Source: Azoarcus olearius
GTDB taxonomy: Bacteria; Pseudomonadota; Gammaproteobacteria; Burkholderiales; Rhodocyclaceae
Direction of reading: 5' to 3'
NCBI RefSeq assembly: GCF_001682385.1
Contig: NZ_CP016210.1
Location: forward strand, 1,736,001-1,800,000
Length of the DNA: 64,000 nt
The notes under the pieces were generated by a model. The model was not told the origin of the DNA. It made no database searches and was given only the letters and a program-made list of their open reading frames with translations. Positions 8,675 to 17,711 of the stretch are shown here, one piece after another; the first letter of the stretch is position 1; each line of letters begins with the position of its first letter. The position numbers and the translations under genes were made by a program.

Positions 8675-9928
8675 TCAGCGACCCTGCGCCTGCAGCCGCA
8701 GGATGCGGACCGCCGCCGGCGGGTGCGAATCGAATACGCTCGAATACAGCGGATCGGGTGTCAGCGTGGCGGCGTTGTCGCGGTACAGCTTGACCAGCGC
8801 GGCGACCAGGTGGCCGGCGCTCGCCTGCCGGGCAGCGTAGCGGTCGGCCTCGAATTCGTGCGTGCGCGACCAGTGGCTGGCGAGTGGCACGAACGGAAAG
8901 CTGAAGGCCGGCAGCACCAGGGAGAACAGCGCCAGGGCCATCGCGGTGCCAGCGCTGTTCACGCCCAGGCCGGCGTAGAACCAGTCTGTCTGCATCAACC
9001 CGCCGAGCAGCGCGAACAGCGCGAGCGCGGCGGGGGCGAGCACCGCCAGCCGCTTGAAGATGTGATGGTGGCGGAAGTGACCGAGTTCGTGCGCGAGCAC
9101 CGCTTCGACCTCTTCGGGCTGCAGCTTGGCGAGCAGCGTGTCGAAGAACACGATGCGCTTGGAGGCCCCAAAGCCGGTGAAGTAGGCATTGCCGTGCGCC
9201 GAGCGCCGCGAGCCGTCCATCACGAACAGGCCTTTCGACTGGAAGCCGCAACGGGCGAGCAGGGCTTCGACGCGCGCCTTGAGCGCCTCGTCCGCAAGCG
9301 GCGTGAAGGTGTTGAACAGCGGCGCGATGAAGGTGGGCCATACCAGCAGCACCAGCAGGTTGAAGGCCATCCATACCGCCCACACCCACAGCCACCACAG
9401 CGCGCCCATCGCGCCCATCAACCACAGTACGCCGCCCAGCAGGGGCAACCCGATCAACGCGGCGAGGGCGGTGCTCTTGATCGTGTCGGCAACGAACAGC
9501 GCGGGCGTCATGCGGTTGAAGCCGAAGCGCTTCTCGACGACGAAGGTGCGATAGAGGCCGAAGGGCAGTTCGACCACCCAGCCGACGACGGCGAGCGAGG
9601 CGAGCAGCGCGGTGCCGTGCGCAATGCCCCCCGCATCGAAAAGCCGCGCCCAGGTGTCGTGGATGGCCTGCAGTCCGCCACCCAGCGTCAATACCAGTGC
9701 AAGCAGTGCGCCGGTGACGGTGTCGGCCAGCGCCAGGCGCATCCGGGCGCAGGTGTAGTCGGCGGCGCGGCGGTGGCTGTCGAGGCTGATGTCCTGCGCG
9801 AAGGCGGCGGGCACCTCGTCGCGGCGTGCGCGTACATGGCGGATCTGGCGCAACATCAGGCCGCCGCGCGCAAGCACGCCAAGCAGCAGGAAGGTGACGA
9901 AAAGCAGGGAGAAGGCGTCGGCGGTCAT
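8675..9928 (-). CDS. M48 family metalloprotease (Ste24-like)
   Basis: A 417-residue integral-membrane zinc endopeptidase of family M48, close to Ste24/CAAX protease-type members. The zinc motif HELGH is at residues 280-284 and the third ligand lies in the later HEFEAD. Several membrane segments precede the catalytic site (N-terminus, about 70-88, 105-125, 150-200) and more follow it. The start used is the ATG giving MTADAFSLLF, which directly begins a membrane segment; a longer GTG-start version would add 26 Arg/Pro-rich residues and is unlikely. rsgA follows after one base. A role in membrane protein quality control is likely but not proven. Confidence 0.9.
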   Translation of the reverse strand: MTADAFSLLFVTFLLLGVLARGGLMLRQIRHVRARRDEVPAAFAQDISLDSHRRAADYTCARMRLALADTVTGALLALVLTLGGGLQAIHDTWARLFDAGGIAHGTALLASLAVVGWVVELPFGLYRTFVVEKRFGFNRMTPALFVADTIKSTALAALIGLPLLGGVLWLMGAMGALWWLWVWAVWMAFNLLVLLVWPTFIAPLFNTFTPLADEALKARVEALLARCGFQSKGLFVMDGSRRSAHGNAYFTGFGASKRIVFFDTLLAKLQPEEVEAVLAHELGHFRHHHIFKRLAVLAPAALALFALLGGLMQTDWFYAGLGVNSAGTAMALALFSLVLPAFSFPFVPLASHWSRTHEFEADRYAARQASAGHLVAALVKLYRDNAATLTPDPLYSSVFDSHPPAAVRILRLQAQGR

Positions 9929-10113
9929 CCGGGCGGGTGAGGGCGAAGTTGGAAGGGGCTGCGAAGGGCGGAAACCGGAGCGGAGCGGCCGCGAGGCGAC
10001 GCGCACTTGCCCGGGAACCGCCGCGGATGGCGGGGCGGGCTGCCGCTGCGGTTCTGTGACACAATCGGCCCCTTCATTGTTTCGCTGAAAATCGCTGAAA
10101 AGGCCGAAAGATT

Positions 10114-10662
10114 ATGGCACAGGACCCCAACCACCTGATATGGCTCGACATGGAGATGACCGGGCTGGAGCCCGACCGCGACCGCATCATCGAGATCGCG
10201 CTGGTCATCACCGATAGTCAGCTCAACACGATCGCGGAAGCGCCGGTCATCGCGGTGCATCAGCCGGAATCCGTCCTGGACGCGATGGACGACTGGAACA
10301 AGAACACCCACGGCAAATCGGGCCTGATCGACCGGGTGCGGGCGTCGACCGTGTCCGAGGCCGAGGCCGAGGCGCGGATGCTGGCCTTCCTGCAGGAGTG
10401 GGTGCCGGCGCGTACCTCGCCGATGTGCGGCAACTCGATCTGTCAGGATCGTCGCTTCCTGGCGCGGTACATGCCGGCTTTCGAAGCGTGGTTCCACTAC
10501 CGCAACCTGGATGTTTCGACGCTGAAGGAGCTTGCGAAGCGCTGGCGTCCGGAGGTGTACAAGGGCGTGGACAAGAAGGGCAAGCACGAGGCGCTCGCCG
10601 ACATCCACGAGTCGATCGGCGAACTCCGCCACTACCGCGACAATTTCCTGCGGCTTGCCTGA
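10114..10662 (+). CDS. orn: Oligoribonuclease
   Basis: A DEDDh 3'-5' exoribonuclease that degrades the shortest RNA fragments and also pGpG, so it closes c-di-GMP breakdown begun by EAL proteins such as the two in this window. The 182 residues have the normal length. ExoI motif [14 protein letters not shown] carries Asp12 and Glu14; the family stretch [16 protein letters not shown] and the C-terminal [14 protein letters not shown] are present. It is divergent from the M48 gene. CGCTGAAAA occurs twice just upstream of the start. Confidence 0.97.
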   Translation: MAQDPNHLIWLDMEMTGLEPDRDRIIEIALVITDSQLNTIAEAPVIAVHQPESVLDAMDDWNKNTHGKSGLIDRVRASTVSEAEAEARMLAFLQEWVPARTSPMCGNSICQDRRFLARYMPAFEAWFHYRNLDVSTLKELAKRWRPEVYKGVDKKGKHEALADIHESIGELRHYRDNFLRLA

Positions 10663-10686
10663 CCTCTCCCGCTGTCGAACCGCCCC

Positions 10687-12318
10687 TCAGCGGGCGCGGT
10701 TCGAGGCCCTGAGGGCCGCTGCGGCGGCCATCAGGCCGGCGGTCGAAGCATCGCACTCGGCGCTGCCACCTTGCGCCAGCGCCCGCGCCATTTCCTTGCC
10801 GAGTTCCACGCCGTACTGGTCGAAGCTGTTGATGCCCCAGATCCAGCCCTGGACGAATACCTTGTGTTCGTACAACGCAAGCAGCGCGCCGAGGTGATAG
10901 GCGTCGAGTTGCGGCAGCAGGATCGTCGTGCTGGGCTGGTTGCCGGGACACACGAGATGAGGGGCGAGGCGCTCCACCTCGTCGGGCGTCATCCCCTTGG
11001 CCGCAAGTGCCGCCGTGGCGGTGGCGAGGTCACGCCCGTTCATCAGCGCGGCGGCCTGTGCGAACGCGTTGTCCACCAGCCCGCGCTGGCGCGGATCGTC
11101 GTCACCCACCGGCACGATGAAGTCCATCGGGATGGTGCGCGTGCCCTGGTAGAAAAGCTGGTGGAACGCGTGCTGGCCCACCGTGCCTACGCCACCCCAT
11201 ACCACCGGCGAGGTCTGCACCGCGCTGGCTTCTCCGTTGCGCAGCGTCCGCTTGCCGTTGCTTTCCATTTCGAGCTGCTGCAGCCACATCGCGAAGTTGC
11301 GCAGGCCGTGGGCGTAGGGCAGCACCGCCAAGGTCTCGAGGCCGAGAAAGTCGGTATTCCATAGCCCGACCAGCCCCATCAGCACCGGTAGGTTGTCGGC
11401 GAGCGGGGCTTTAAGGAAGTGCTGGTCCAGGTCGCGACCGCCGGCGAGGAAAGCGTCGAAGCCGGCTTCGCCAAAGGCGATCAGCAGCGGCAGACCGATG
11501 GCCGACCACACCGAGTACCGGCCGCCTACCCATTCCGGCAGCGGAAACACCCGCTCCGGCGGAATGCCGAAGGCGGCGGCGCTGGCGGTTGCATTGCTGA
11601 CGGCCGCGAAATGGACGGCGAGGGCGTCGTCCGACACCCGGGCCGGCAGCGTGGAGGCCAGCCAGGCACGGGCGGCAGTGGCGTTGGAGAGCGTTTCGGC
11701 AGTGCCGAAGCTCTTCGACGAGACGATGAAAAGTGTGCGCTCCGGATCCACGCCGGCGAGCGCTTCGTCCAGGTCGCGCGGGTCGATGTTGGCCACGAAA
11801 TCCACCTTGACCGGCCGGTGGGTGTGCGCCAGGGCCTCGAACACCATGCGCGGGCCGAGGTCCGAGCCGCCGATGCCGAGGTTGATGACATGGTTGATCG
11901 ACTTGCCGGTTGCGCCCTTGATGCCGCCTTCGCGCAGCGCGCGCGCGAAACTGCGCGCCTCGCGGAAATAGCGCGTGACATCTTCGCCGCCTGGTGCGGG
12001 GCAACTGCCGCGGAGCGCCATGTGCAGCGCGGCGCGACCTTCGGTGAAGTTCATCTGCGCGGCCCCGAACAGCCCGGCGATGCCGTCCTGAAGGCCGGCG
12101 GCCGAGGCGAGTTCGAGCAGGTCGGCAAGCGTCGCGGCGTCAAGGCGCTGCTTGGAGAAATCGACCGTAAGACCGCAAACGCTGCGCGAAAGGCGCTGGA
12201 AGCGGCCGGCGTCGGTGTCGAACAGCGTGCGCACGCGGGTCGCGCCCAGGCGCGCCGCGTGTTGCTCGAGAGAGGACCAGACCGGAAGACGCTGAGGAGG
12301 AGTAAAGGTGTCGGTCAC
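10687..12318 (-). CDS. pgi: Glucose-6-phosphate isomerase
   Basis: Interconverts glucose 6-phosphate and fructose 6-phosphate. The 543 residues match the family length. The sugar-phosphate motif GIGGSDLGPRMV and the catalytic stretch GTVGQHAFHQLFYQG are present; Enterobacterial homologues have GTNGQHAFYQL. The start is GTG 12318. It overlaps the TGA of the upstream glycosyltransferase as GTGA, indicating translational coupling. Sequence further upstream in frame belongs to that gene. The 3' end converges on orn with a 24-base gap. Confidence 0.96.
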   Translation of the reverse strand: MTDTFTPPQRLPVWSSLEQHAARLGATRVRTLFDTDAGRFQRLSRSVCGLTVDFSKQRLDAATLADLLELASAAGLQDGIAGLFGAAQMNFTEGRAALHMALRGSCPAPGGEDVTRYFREARSFARALREGGIKGATGKSINHVINLGIGGSDLGPRMVFEALAHTHRPVKVDFVANIDPRDLDEALAGVDPERTLFIVSSKSFGTAETLSNATAARAWLASTLPARVSDDALAVHFAAVSNATASAAAFGIPPERVFPLPEWVGGRYSVWSAIGLPLLIAFGEAGFDAFLAGGRDLDQHFLKAPLADNLPVLMGLVGLWNTDFLGLETLAVLPYAHGLRNFAMWLQQLEMESNGKRTLRNGEASAVQTSPVVWGGVGTVGQHAFHQLFYQGTRTIPMDFIVPVGDDDPRQRGLVDNAFAQAAALMNGRDLATATAALAAKGMTPDEVERLAPHLVCPGNQPSTTILLPQLDAYHLGALLALYEHKVFVQGWIWGINSFDQYGVELGKEMARALAQGGSAECDASTAGLMAAAAALRASNRAR

Positions 12319-13961
12319 GATGACTGGCGGCGATAGAGCCGGAAGATTTCGAGTTGCTTTCCGCCACCCCGGCGGTACTCCCAGATTGTATGCCATTCAG
12401 GCGCAGGCGCCTGCGCGCCGGGGCGGCGCTCCTCGTAGATGAGTAACAACCTGCAACTCGTGCTGTTGCCGCGGATCGGCATCGTCCGTATGCCAGCGTA
12501 GTAGTCGAGGGAGCTGCGCACCGCATCGGGCAGGCCGGTCGTCGCGATGCAGTCTTCCGGATGGCGTTCGAGTGCGGCGGCGAGCGCACGCGCCGCTGGG
12601 CGATAGCTGCGCCCGTAATCGAACCAGGGCATCAGCAGCACCACCGCGACGCACCACAGCATCGTCATGCCCAGCGCCCAGGCGGCCGGGCCGCGCGACG
12701 TGCTGCGAGGCAGTTGCCACACCAGGGCGATCCACGCCAGGCAGATGCTCCCGGCGAGGACGGCCTGACCCAGGCCGCCGTGCAGCACGAAGTTGGGCAT
12801 CACCTTCGCAACGTGACGCGCCAGCCCCGGCGGCCAGGCGAAGACCTGGGCGGTCCAGGCGATCCAGACCAGCACCGCGAACACGGCGAAAGTCATGACC
12901 GCGAACCAGTCGAACGCGTTGGCCGCGCCGCGCCGCAGGGTGGGCGCACCGCCGGCGGCCAGCAGCGCGACCGCCGGGATCAAGGGAAGCGCTGCGGTTG
13001 GCGAGACGTCGCCGGTGGCATAGAGCAGGCCGACAGTCAGCAGCAGCGACAGCAGCGGCAGCATCCACTGCAGCGCGGTGATACGACGGCGGCCTCGCCA
13101 CAGGCCCCATAGCGCGATCGGCCACAAGGGCCAGACGAACCAACCGATCAGCTCGAGCAGCCGCCCTGTCTCGTCGAGGGAGAGCGGTCCTTCCGAGAGC
13201 TGGCGCCATTCCTCGCGCAGCCACAGCGAAAGCAACTCCGGCGCGACGATATGTACCGCGACCGGCCACAGCGCGCCCAGCCCGAGTGCGAGCGACAGGC
13301 CCGCCACCAGCCCGCCGCTGCTGCGCGGGTCGCGGCAGTCGGGGCTGGCGGCGATCGCGAGCGGAAACAGCGGGATGGTCAGAATGGCGCCCGGCAGTCC
13401 GCCCGCCAGCACCGCGAGGGCGGCGCCGGCGCCGGCTTGCAGGCCGCCGGCGAGCGGTTCGCGCGGCACGCGCGCGAGGCCGGCCAGCACCAGGGCCAGC
13501 ATCGCCATCAGCGCGATCATGGGCTGGGTTTCGTGTGCGTGCAGTACCAGGCCGAGCGAGCCGAGCGTGAGCATGGCCGCCGGGGTGCGCGCCGGGCGGC
13601 CGTGCAGGCGTTCGGCAGCGCGAGCGATCCAGTAGATCGCGAGGGCGGTAAACAGCGCGCTGGCGAGCCGGGCGCCGTCGTGTAATGGCAGTACCAGCTT
13701 GAAGGCCCACGCCAGGGCGGCGGCGGTCCAGTAGTACAGCGGCGGGAAGTCGGCGAAGGGTTCGCCGGCGATGTGCGGGAACAGCCAGCCTTCGCCCTGA
13801 AGGATCGCGTGGATGGGACCGAAGTAGCGCGCATCGTCTCCGCGCCAGGGGTCGTGTCCGGTCAGGCCGACGAGCAGGTAGAGCAGGACCAGCACACTGA
13901 GGCCGAGCGTGCCGTAGATGCGTCGCTTCAGCAGGGATGTTTCGGACACGTCGCTTGTCAT
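12315..13961 (-). CDS. ArnT-like glycosyltransferase family 39 membrane protein
   Basis: A 548-residue polytopic membrane protein of the GT39/PMT superfamily that resembles ArnT, the lipid-linked 4-amino-4-deoxy-arabinose transferase. The first membrane segment (residues 20-33) is followed by the periplasmic motif DPWRGDDARYFG, where the Asp pair 42-43 fits the catalytic loop. About ten further hydrophobic segments follow. The ATG at 13961 gives MTSDVSETSLL and was chosen because the longer frame is Arg/Pro-rich. Coupling to pgi is suggested by the stop/start overlap. The transferred sugar and acceptor are unknown. Confidence 0.85.
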   Translation of the reverse strand: MTSDVSETSLLKRRIYGTLGLSVLVLLYLLVGLTGHDPWRGDDARYFGPIHAILQGEGWLFPHIAGEPFADFPPLYYWTAAALAWAFKLVLPLHDGARLASALFTALAIYWIARAAERLHGRPARTPAAMLTLGSLGLVLHAHETQPMIALMAMLALVLAGLARVPREPLAGGLQAGAGAALAVLAGGLPGAILTIPLFPLAIAASPDCRDPRSSGGLVAGLSLALGLGALWPVAVHIVAPELLSLWLREEWRQLSEGPLSLDETGRLLELIGWFVWPLWPIALWGLWRGRRRITALQWMLPLLSLLLTVGLLYATGDVSPTAALPLIPAVALLAAGGAPTLRRGAANAFDWFAVMTFAVFAVLVWIAWTAQVFAWPPGLARHVAKVMPNFVLHGGLGQAVLAGSICLAWIALVWQLPRSTSRGPAAWALGMTMLWCVAVVLLMPWFDYGRSYRPAARALAAALERHPEDCIATTGLPDAVRSSLDYYAGIRTMPIRGNSTSCRLLLIYEERRPGAQAPAPEWHTIWEYRRGGGKQLEIFRLYRRQSS

Positions 13962-14090
13962 GCTTGTTCTGGTTGGGCGTGAGCTGGTGTGCACGGCCCC
14001 CGTTTGGCGCGGGTGCCGCGGCTGAAAACGGGGGCTTCGGGGGCTGGATTTTAGCGGTGCCCGCCGCGGGCGACGATGCGCCCGCGCAAC

Positions 14091-14116
14091 AAAAAAGGCA
14101 GCCGTGGCTGCCTTTT
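14091..14116 (-). terminator. Intrinsic terminator of rpmE
   Basis: Read on the minus strand, a 10 bp stem (AAAAGGCAGC with GCTGCCTTTT, 4-base loop) ends in a run of six T. It lies 42 bases after the rpmE stop and fits a Rho-independent terminator. Confidence 0.85.
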
Positions 14117-14157
14117 CTGCAAATGAACCGGCGGCGCGAGGCTCGCCGGCGGGCGGA

Positions 14158-14376
14158 TCAGCCCAGGCGCTGCACGTTGCCGTACTTCTGGCGGAAGCGT
14201 TCGACACGGCCGGCGGTATCGACGATCTTCTGCTTGCCGGTGTAGAACGGGTGGCAGGCGGCGCACACTTCGACGTGCAGTTCCGGCTTGCCGAGCGTGG
14301 AGCGGGTGGTGAAGACGTGGCCGCAGGAGCAGGTGACGTTCACTTCCGCGTACTTCGGATGGATATCGGCTTTCAT
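14158..14376 (-). CDS. rpmE: 50S ribosomal protein L31, zinc-binding type
   Basis: A 72-residue L31 of the C+ (zinc-containing) class. The zinc ribbon ligands are Cys16, Cys18, Cys38 and Cys41 (CSC ... CAAC). The ATG giving MKADIHPKY is the standard start. It is a single-gene unit with its own terminator downstream. C+ L31 is often exchanged for a Cys-free paralogue under zinc limitation; no such paralogue is in this window. Confidence 0.97.
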   Translation of the reverse strand: MKADIHPKYAEVNVTCSCGHVFTTRSTLGKPELHVEVCAACHPFYTGKQKIVDTAGRVERFRQKYGNVQRLG

Positions 14377-14534
14377 GGTTCGGTCCTTGGTACGAGCGGG
14401 CGGTGAATGTGGCCGCCCTGATGTGGAAAACACGGGATTATCCGCGAGTCGGCGCGCTACCGCAAGGTTGCTGGCGCTGGCCGCGGAGCGATGCACTACA
14501 ATCGCGCGTTTTCCCGTTCCCGGAAGCCCCGATC

Positions 14535-15521
14535 TTGCGTCTGCTGCTTGCCCCGATGGAAGGCCTGCTCGATGACGTGTTGCGCGCCGTGCTGACGCGC
14601 GACACGCGCTACGACTGCGCGGTCACCGAGTTCGTGCGGGTGTCGGGCGTAATGCTGCCGCCGCGGACCTACCGGCGGATCGCGCCCGAGCTGGACAACG
14701 GCAGCCGCACCGTGGGTGGCACCCCGCTGCGGGTGCAACTGCTCGGTTCCGATCCTGCCCTGCTGGCCGCGAACGCCGCGGTGCTGGCGCGCCTGGCGCC
14801 CACCGCGGTGGATCTGAACTTCGGCTGTCCGGCCCCCACCGTCAACCGTCATCGCGGTGGCGCGGCGCTGCTGGACGAGCCCGAACTGCTGCACGAGATC
14901 GCCCGCAGCGTGCGCGCCGCGCTGCCGCCCGAAATGCCGCTGACCGCGAAGATGCGGTTGGGCATCGCCGATGCCGGGCGCGCGCTCGACTGTGCCCGCG
15001 CCCTGGCCGATGGCGGGATTGCCGAACTCGTGGTGCATGCGCGTACCAAGCAGCAGGGCTACCGGCCGCCGGCGCACTGGGAGTGGGTGGGCCGCATCGC
15101 CAGCGAAGTGCGGGTGCCGGTGGTGGCCAACGGCGAGGTCTGGAGCGCGGCCGACTGGCGGCGCTGCCGCGCGGTGTCCGGCGTGGCCGACGTGATGCTC
15201 GGGCGCGGCGCGGTGGCCGATCCCTTCCTCGCGGGGCGGATCCGGCGCGGCGAACTGGAAACGCCGGAGCCGGCCGTCCGCGCCGAGGAATGGGCCGCGG
15301 TGCTGGATCTGCTGGGCGATTTTCGCGTGCGGGTCCGGGCCAAGCTGCGGGCGGCGTTCGTGCCGGGGCGGATCAAGCAGTGGCTCAACCTCCTGCGGCG
15401 CAGCTATCCGCAGGCCGAAAGCCTGTTTGCCGAAATCCGTGCCCTGCGCCATCTGGCGGAAATCGACCCGGTACTGGCCGCGCACGGCGTGCCGATGGCG
15501 GCCGCGCTGCGCGCTGCCTGA
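14535..15521 (+). CDS. dusC: tRNA-dihydrouridine(16) synthase DusC
   Basis: A flavin-dependent enzyme that reduces uridine to dihydrouridine in the tRNA D-loop. The 328 residues begin [10 protein letters not shown] with a TTG start, the only start codon in frame just before the FMN-binding AP-EG motif. The catalytic acid Cys98 lies in [12 protein letters not shown], the DusC-type motif. The downstream C-terminal helical domain ([16 protein letters not shown]) also fits DusC. A TACAAT -10-like hexamer is at 14497-14502. The methyltransferase gene follows 28 bases later. Confidence 0.92.
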   Translation: MRLLLAPMEGLLDDVLRAVLTRDTRYDCAVTEFVRVSGVMLPPRTYRRIAPELDNGSRTVGGTPLRVQLLGSDPALLAANAAVLARLAPTAVDLNFGCPAPTVNRHRGGAALLDEPELLHEIARSVRAALPPEMPLTAKMRLGIADAGRALDCARALADGGIAELVVHARTKQQGYRPPAHWEWVGRIASEVRVPVVANGEVWSAADWRRCRAVSGVADVMLGRGAVADPFLAGRIRRGELETPEPAVRAEEWAAVLDLLGDFRVRVRAKLRAAFVPGRIKQWLNLLRRSYPQAESLFAEIRALRHLAEIDPVLAAHGVPMAAALRAA

Positions 15522-15549
15522 TGCCGCCTCTGTCCCGAGCACTGCATTC

Positions 15550-16245
15550 ATGAGCTACGCCAATTCCCGCATTCCAGAAAGCGCGCAGACCGGCGTGCAC
15601 GAGAATCTCGCCCGCCTGGTGGATCGCCACCGGACGGAGCCGTTCCGCAAGCCCTATGCCGACTACAACCGCGCCGCGCTCGAGGCGGCGCTGGCCGGCT
15701 GGGACCGGCGCGCACCGCTGATCCTCGACGCCGGCTGCGGCGTGGGCCACAGCACCATCCAGATCGCGCGCGCCTTTCCCGATCACTGGGTGATCGGTGT
15801 CGACCAGTCGGAGGACCGGCTGACGCGCAAGAAGCCCTATCCGGAGGCGCTGATGCCGCGCAACCTGGTTTTCGTGCGCGCCGATCTGGTCGATTTCTGG
15901 CGCCTCCTTGCCGACGCGGGGCTGCGGCTCGCGCGTCACTACATCCTGTACCCCAACCCCTGGCCCAAGATCGGCCACCTTGCACGCCGTTGGCATGCCC
16001 ACCCGGTATTTCCGTGGATACCGCGGCTGGGCGGCGTGCTGGAGTGCCGCAGCAACTGGCAGGTCTATATTGAAGAGTTCGCCTTCGCGCTCGGCCGCAA
16101 CCTCGGGCGGCACGTGGCATGGGAGCCCTTCGACGCCCCCTCGCCGCTGACGCCCTTCGAGCGCAAGTACCGCGACTCCGGCCAAGCGCTGTATCGCTGC
16201 GTCGTCGAGCTGGGGGATGAACCCGTTTCTGGAGAATCCCGATGA
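15550..16245 (+). CDS. TrmB-like SAM-dependent methyltransferase
   Basis: A 231-residue class I methyltransferase. The SAM motif is DAGCGVG (60-66), and YPNPWPK (134-140) matches the DPWPK motif of TrmB, the tRNA guanine-46 N7 methyltransferase. The region after it departs from canonical TrmB: the KRRH/KRR stretch is replaced by [16 protein letters not shown], and the Asp of DPWPK is Asn. It therefore looks like a TrmB paralogue rather than the standard enzyme, and its RNA substrate is uncertain. Its TGA overlaps the start of the next gene (ATGA), so it is translationally coupled to the YecA-type gene. Confidence 0.75.
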   Translation: MSYANSRIPESAQTGVHENLARLVDRHRTEPFRKPYADYNRAALEAALAGWDRRAPLILDAGCGVGHSTIQIARAFPDHWVIGVDQSEDRLTRKKPYPEALMPRNLVFVRADLVDFWRLLADAGLRLARHYILYPNPWPKIGHLARRWHAHPVFPWIPRLGGVLECRSNWQVYIEEFAFALGRNLGRHVAWEPFDAPSPLTPFERKYRDSGQALYRCVVELGDEPVSGESR

Positions 16246-16952
16246 GTACCGCTGCAGACCAAGCTCACCTGATGAGCGATGAAGACTTCGAAGCGCTGGA
16301 GGAAATGCTGACCTCGGACATGGTGCCGGAGGACTGCATGGACCTGGAGATGCTGGACGGCTTTCTCGCCGGCGTGCTCGCCAGCCCGGTGCCGATTGCC
16401 ACCGCCAACTGGCTGCCGGCGGTGTGGTCGGCGCATGCCGACGAGATCAGCTTCGGCTCCGGCAGCGGCGCGCAGCGCGCCATCCGGCTGGTGCTGTCCT
16501 ACTACAACGAGCTGGTCACCACGATCGGCGACGAAGAGGAGGGCTGGGAGCCGTTCTGCTTCGCGATCGCCGAGGGCGACAGCCTGAAGCTGGCCGAGGA
16601 GTGGATGGCCGGCTTCGCCCAGGGGCTGGAACTGTGGCCGCAGGATTGGGAAAAGACGCTGCCGGCAGCAGAGGCGGAAGCGCTGCGGGCGGAACTCGAC
16701 GCCATCCTCGCGCCGTGGGGCGCGGACGAGGCTGCGGCTGCCGGTGACGAAGAGCGGCTGCGCTGGCTGGAAGAGGCGGGCGAGCGCGTCTCCGACATCG
16801 TCGCCCACTGGCGCGAGCTGGAACTGGCGATGCCGACGCCCGTGGCGGTGGAGCTGCCGTCGCAGCCCAAGCCTGCCGGCCCAGGTCGCAACGAACCCTG
16901 TCCCTGCGGCAGCGGGAAAAAGTACAAGAAGTGCCACGGCGCCGATGCGTGA
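16242..16952 (+). CDS. YecA/UPF0149 family protein with SEC-C zinc motif
   Basis: A 236-residue protein with an N-terminal UPF0149 domain ([11 protein letters not shown] ... [15 protein letters not shown]) and a C-terminal SEC-C zinc-binding motif [17 protein letters not shown], the same module that ends SecA. The ATG overlaps the methyltransferase stop, and its own stop overlaps the next gene's start by 8 bp, so four small genes here form a tightly packed unit. YecA proteins have been linked to ribosomes and protein export, but the function of this one is not known. Confidence 0.88.
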   Translation: MSTAADQAHLMSDEDFEALEEMLTSDMVPEDCMDLEMLDGFLAGVLASPVPIATANWLPAVWSAHADEISFGSGSGAQRAIRLVLSYYNELVTTIGDEEEGWEPFCFAIAEGDSLKLAEEWMAGFAQGLELWPQDWEKTLPAAEAEALRAELDAILAPWGADEAAAAGDEERLRWLEEAGERVSDIVAHWRELELAMPTPVAVELPSQPKPAGPGRNEPCPCGSGKKYKKCHGADA

Positions 16953-17292
16953 GGATCATTGCACCCGCTGCGGCGCCTGCTGCGCGGCCTTCCGCGTCGA
17001 TTTTCACTGCGCGGAACTCGTCGGCGGCGGCATGAGCCTGGGCGCCGAGGGCGTGCCGGTGGACATGACGGTGCCGGTCACCGCCACGCTGGTGCGGATG
17101 CGCGGCACGGATGACGCGTCGCCGCGCTGCATCGCGCTGGCGGGCGACATCGGCCGTTCGGTGCGCTGCACGATCTACCCCGAGCGCCCCTCGCCCTGTC
17201 GCGACTTCGCGCCCTACGCGGCGCTGGGGATGGCCGAGGACGCGTGCACCCGTGCGCGCGCCCGTTACGGCCTGCCTTCTCTCGAACCCTGA
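16945..17292 (+). CDS. YkgJ-type cysteine-cluster protein (first copy)
   Basis: A small 115-residue protein of the YkgJ/UPF0153 Cys-cluster family, thought to bind zinc or an Fe-S cluster. The N-terminal cluster is CTRCGACC (Cys6, 9, 12, 13), with further Cys in [19 protein letters not shown] and CTRARARYG. It overlaps the preceding gene by 8 bp. A homologous gene follows 34 bases later, so this looks like a local duplication that has diverged. Function unknown. Confidence 0.85.
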   Translation: MREDHCTRCGACCAAFRVDFHCAELVGGGMSLGAEGVPVDMTVPVTATLVRMRGTDDASPRCIALAGDIGRSVRCTIYPERPSPCRDFAPYAALGMAEDACTRARARYGLPSLEP

Positions 17293-17326
17293 TTTGCCCG
17301 ACTGTTGCGGTGGAGCGCGCTGCGCG

Positions 17327-17692
17327 ATGGAAACCTACAACCCCTGTCTGGACTGCGGCATCTGCTGCACGCACTTCCGAATCTCGTTCTACTGGGCCGA
17401 GGCCGACGACGCCCCGGGCGGCTTCGTGCCGGCCGACATGACCGAGCAACTCACCCCGCACCTGCGCTGCATGAAGGGCAGCAATTCGATTCCGCGCCGC
17501 TGTTCCGCGTTGGCCGGCACGGTCGGAGAAAAGGTGTGGTGCACCATCTACGAGAACCGGCCGACGCCGTGCCGCGAGTTTCCGGTCTATTTCGACGACG
17601 GCCAGCCCAATCCCAAGTGCGATGAGCTGCGCGCGCGGATCGGCTTGCCGGCGCTGTTGCCGCAGGCGCCGGCGGACAGCGCCGCCGCGTGA
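17327..17692 (+). CDS. YkgJ-type cysteine-cluster protein (second copy)
   Basis: A 121-residue YkgJ/UPF0153 family protein. The layout matches the first copy: CLDCGICC at the N-terminus (Cys7, 10, 13, 14), then IPRRCSALAG and WCTIYENRPTPCREFPVY. The latter block (C-IY-RP-PC) is the family signature. The ATG at 17327 gives METYNPC, the usual start for this family. It ends near the convergent phosphorylase gene. The metal bound and the role are unknown. Confidence 0.87.
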   Translation: METYNPCLDCGICCTHFRISFYWAEADDAPGGFVPADMTEQLTPHLRCMKGSNSIPRRCSALAGTVGEKVWCTIYENRPTPCREFPVYFDDGQPNPKCDELRARIGLPALLPQAPADSAAA

Positions 17693-17711
17693 GGCAGTAG
17701 GGCGCCCGTGG

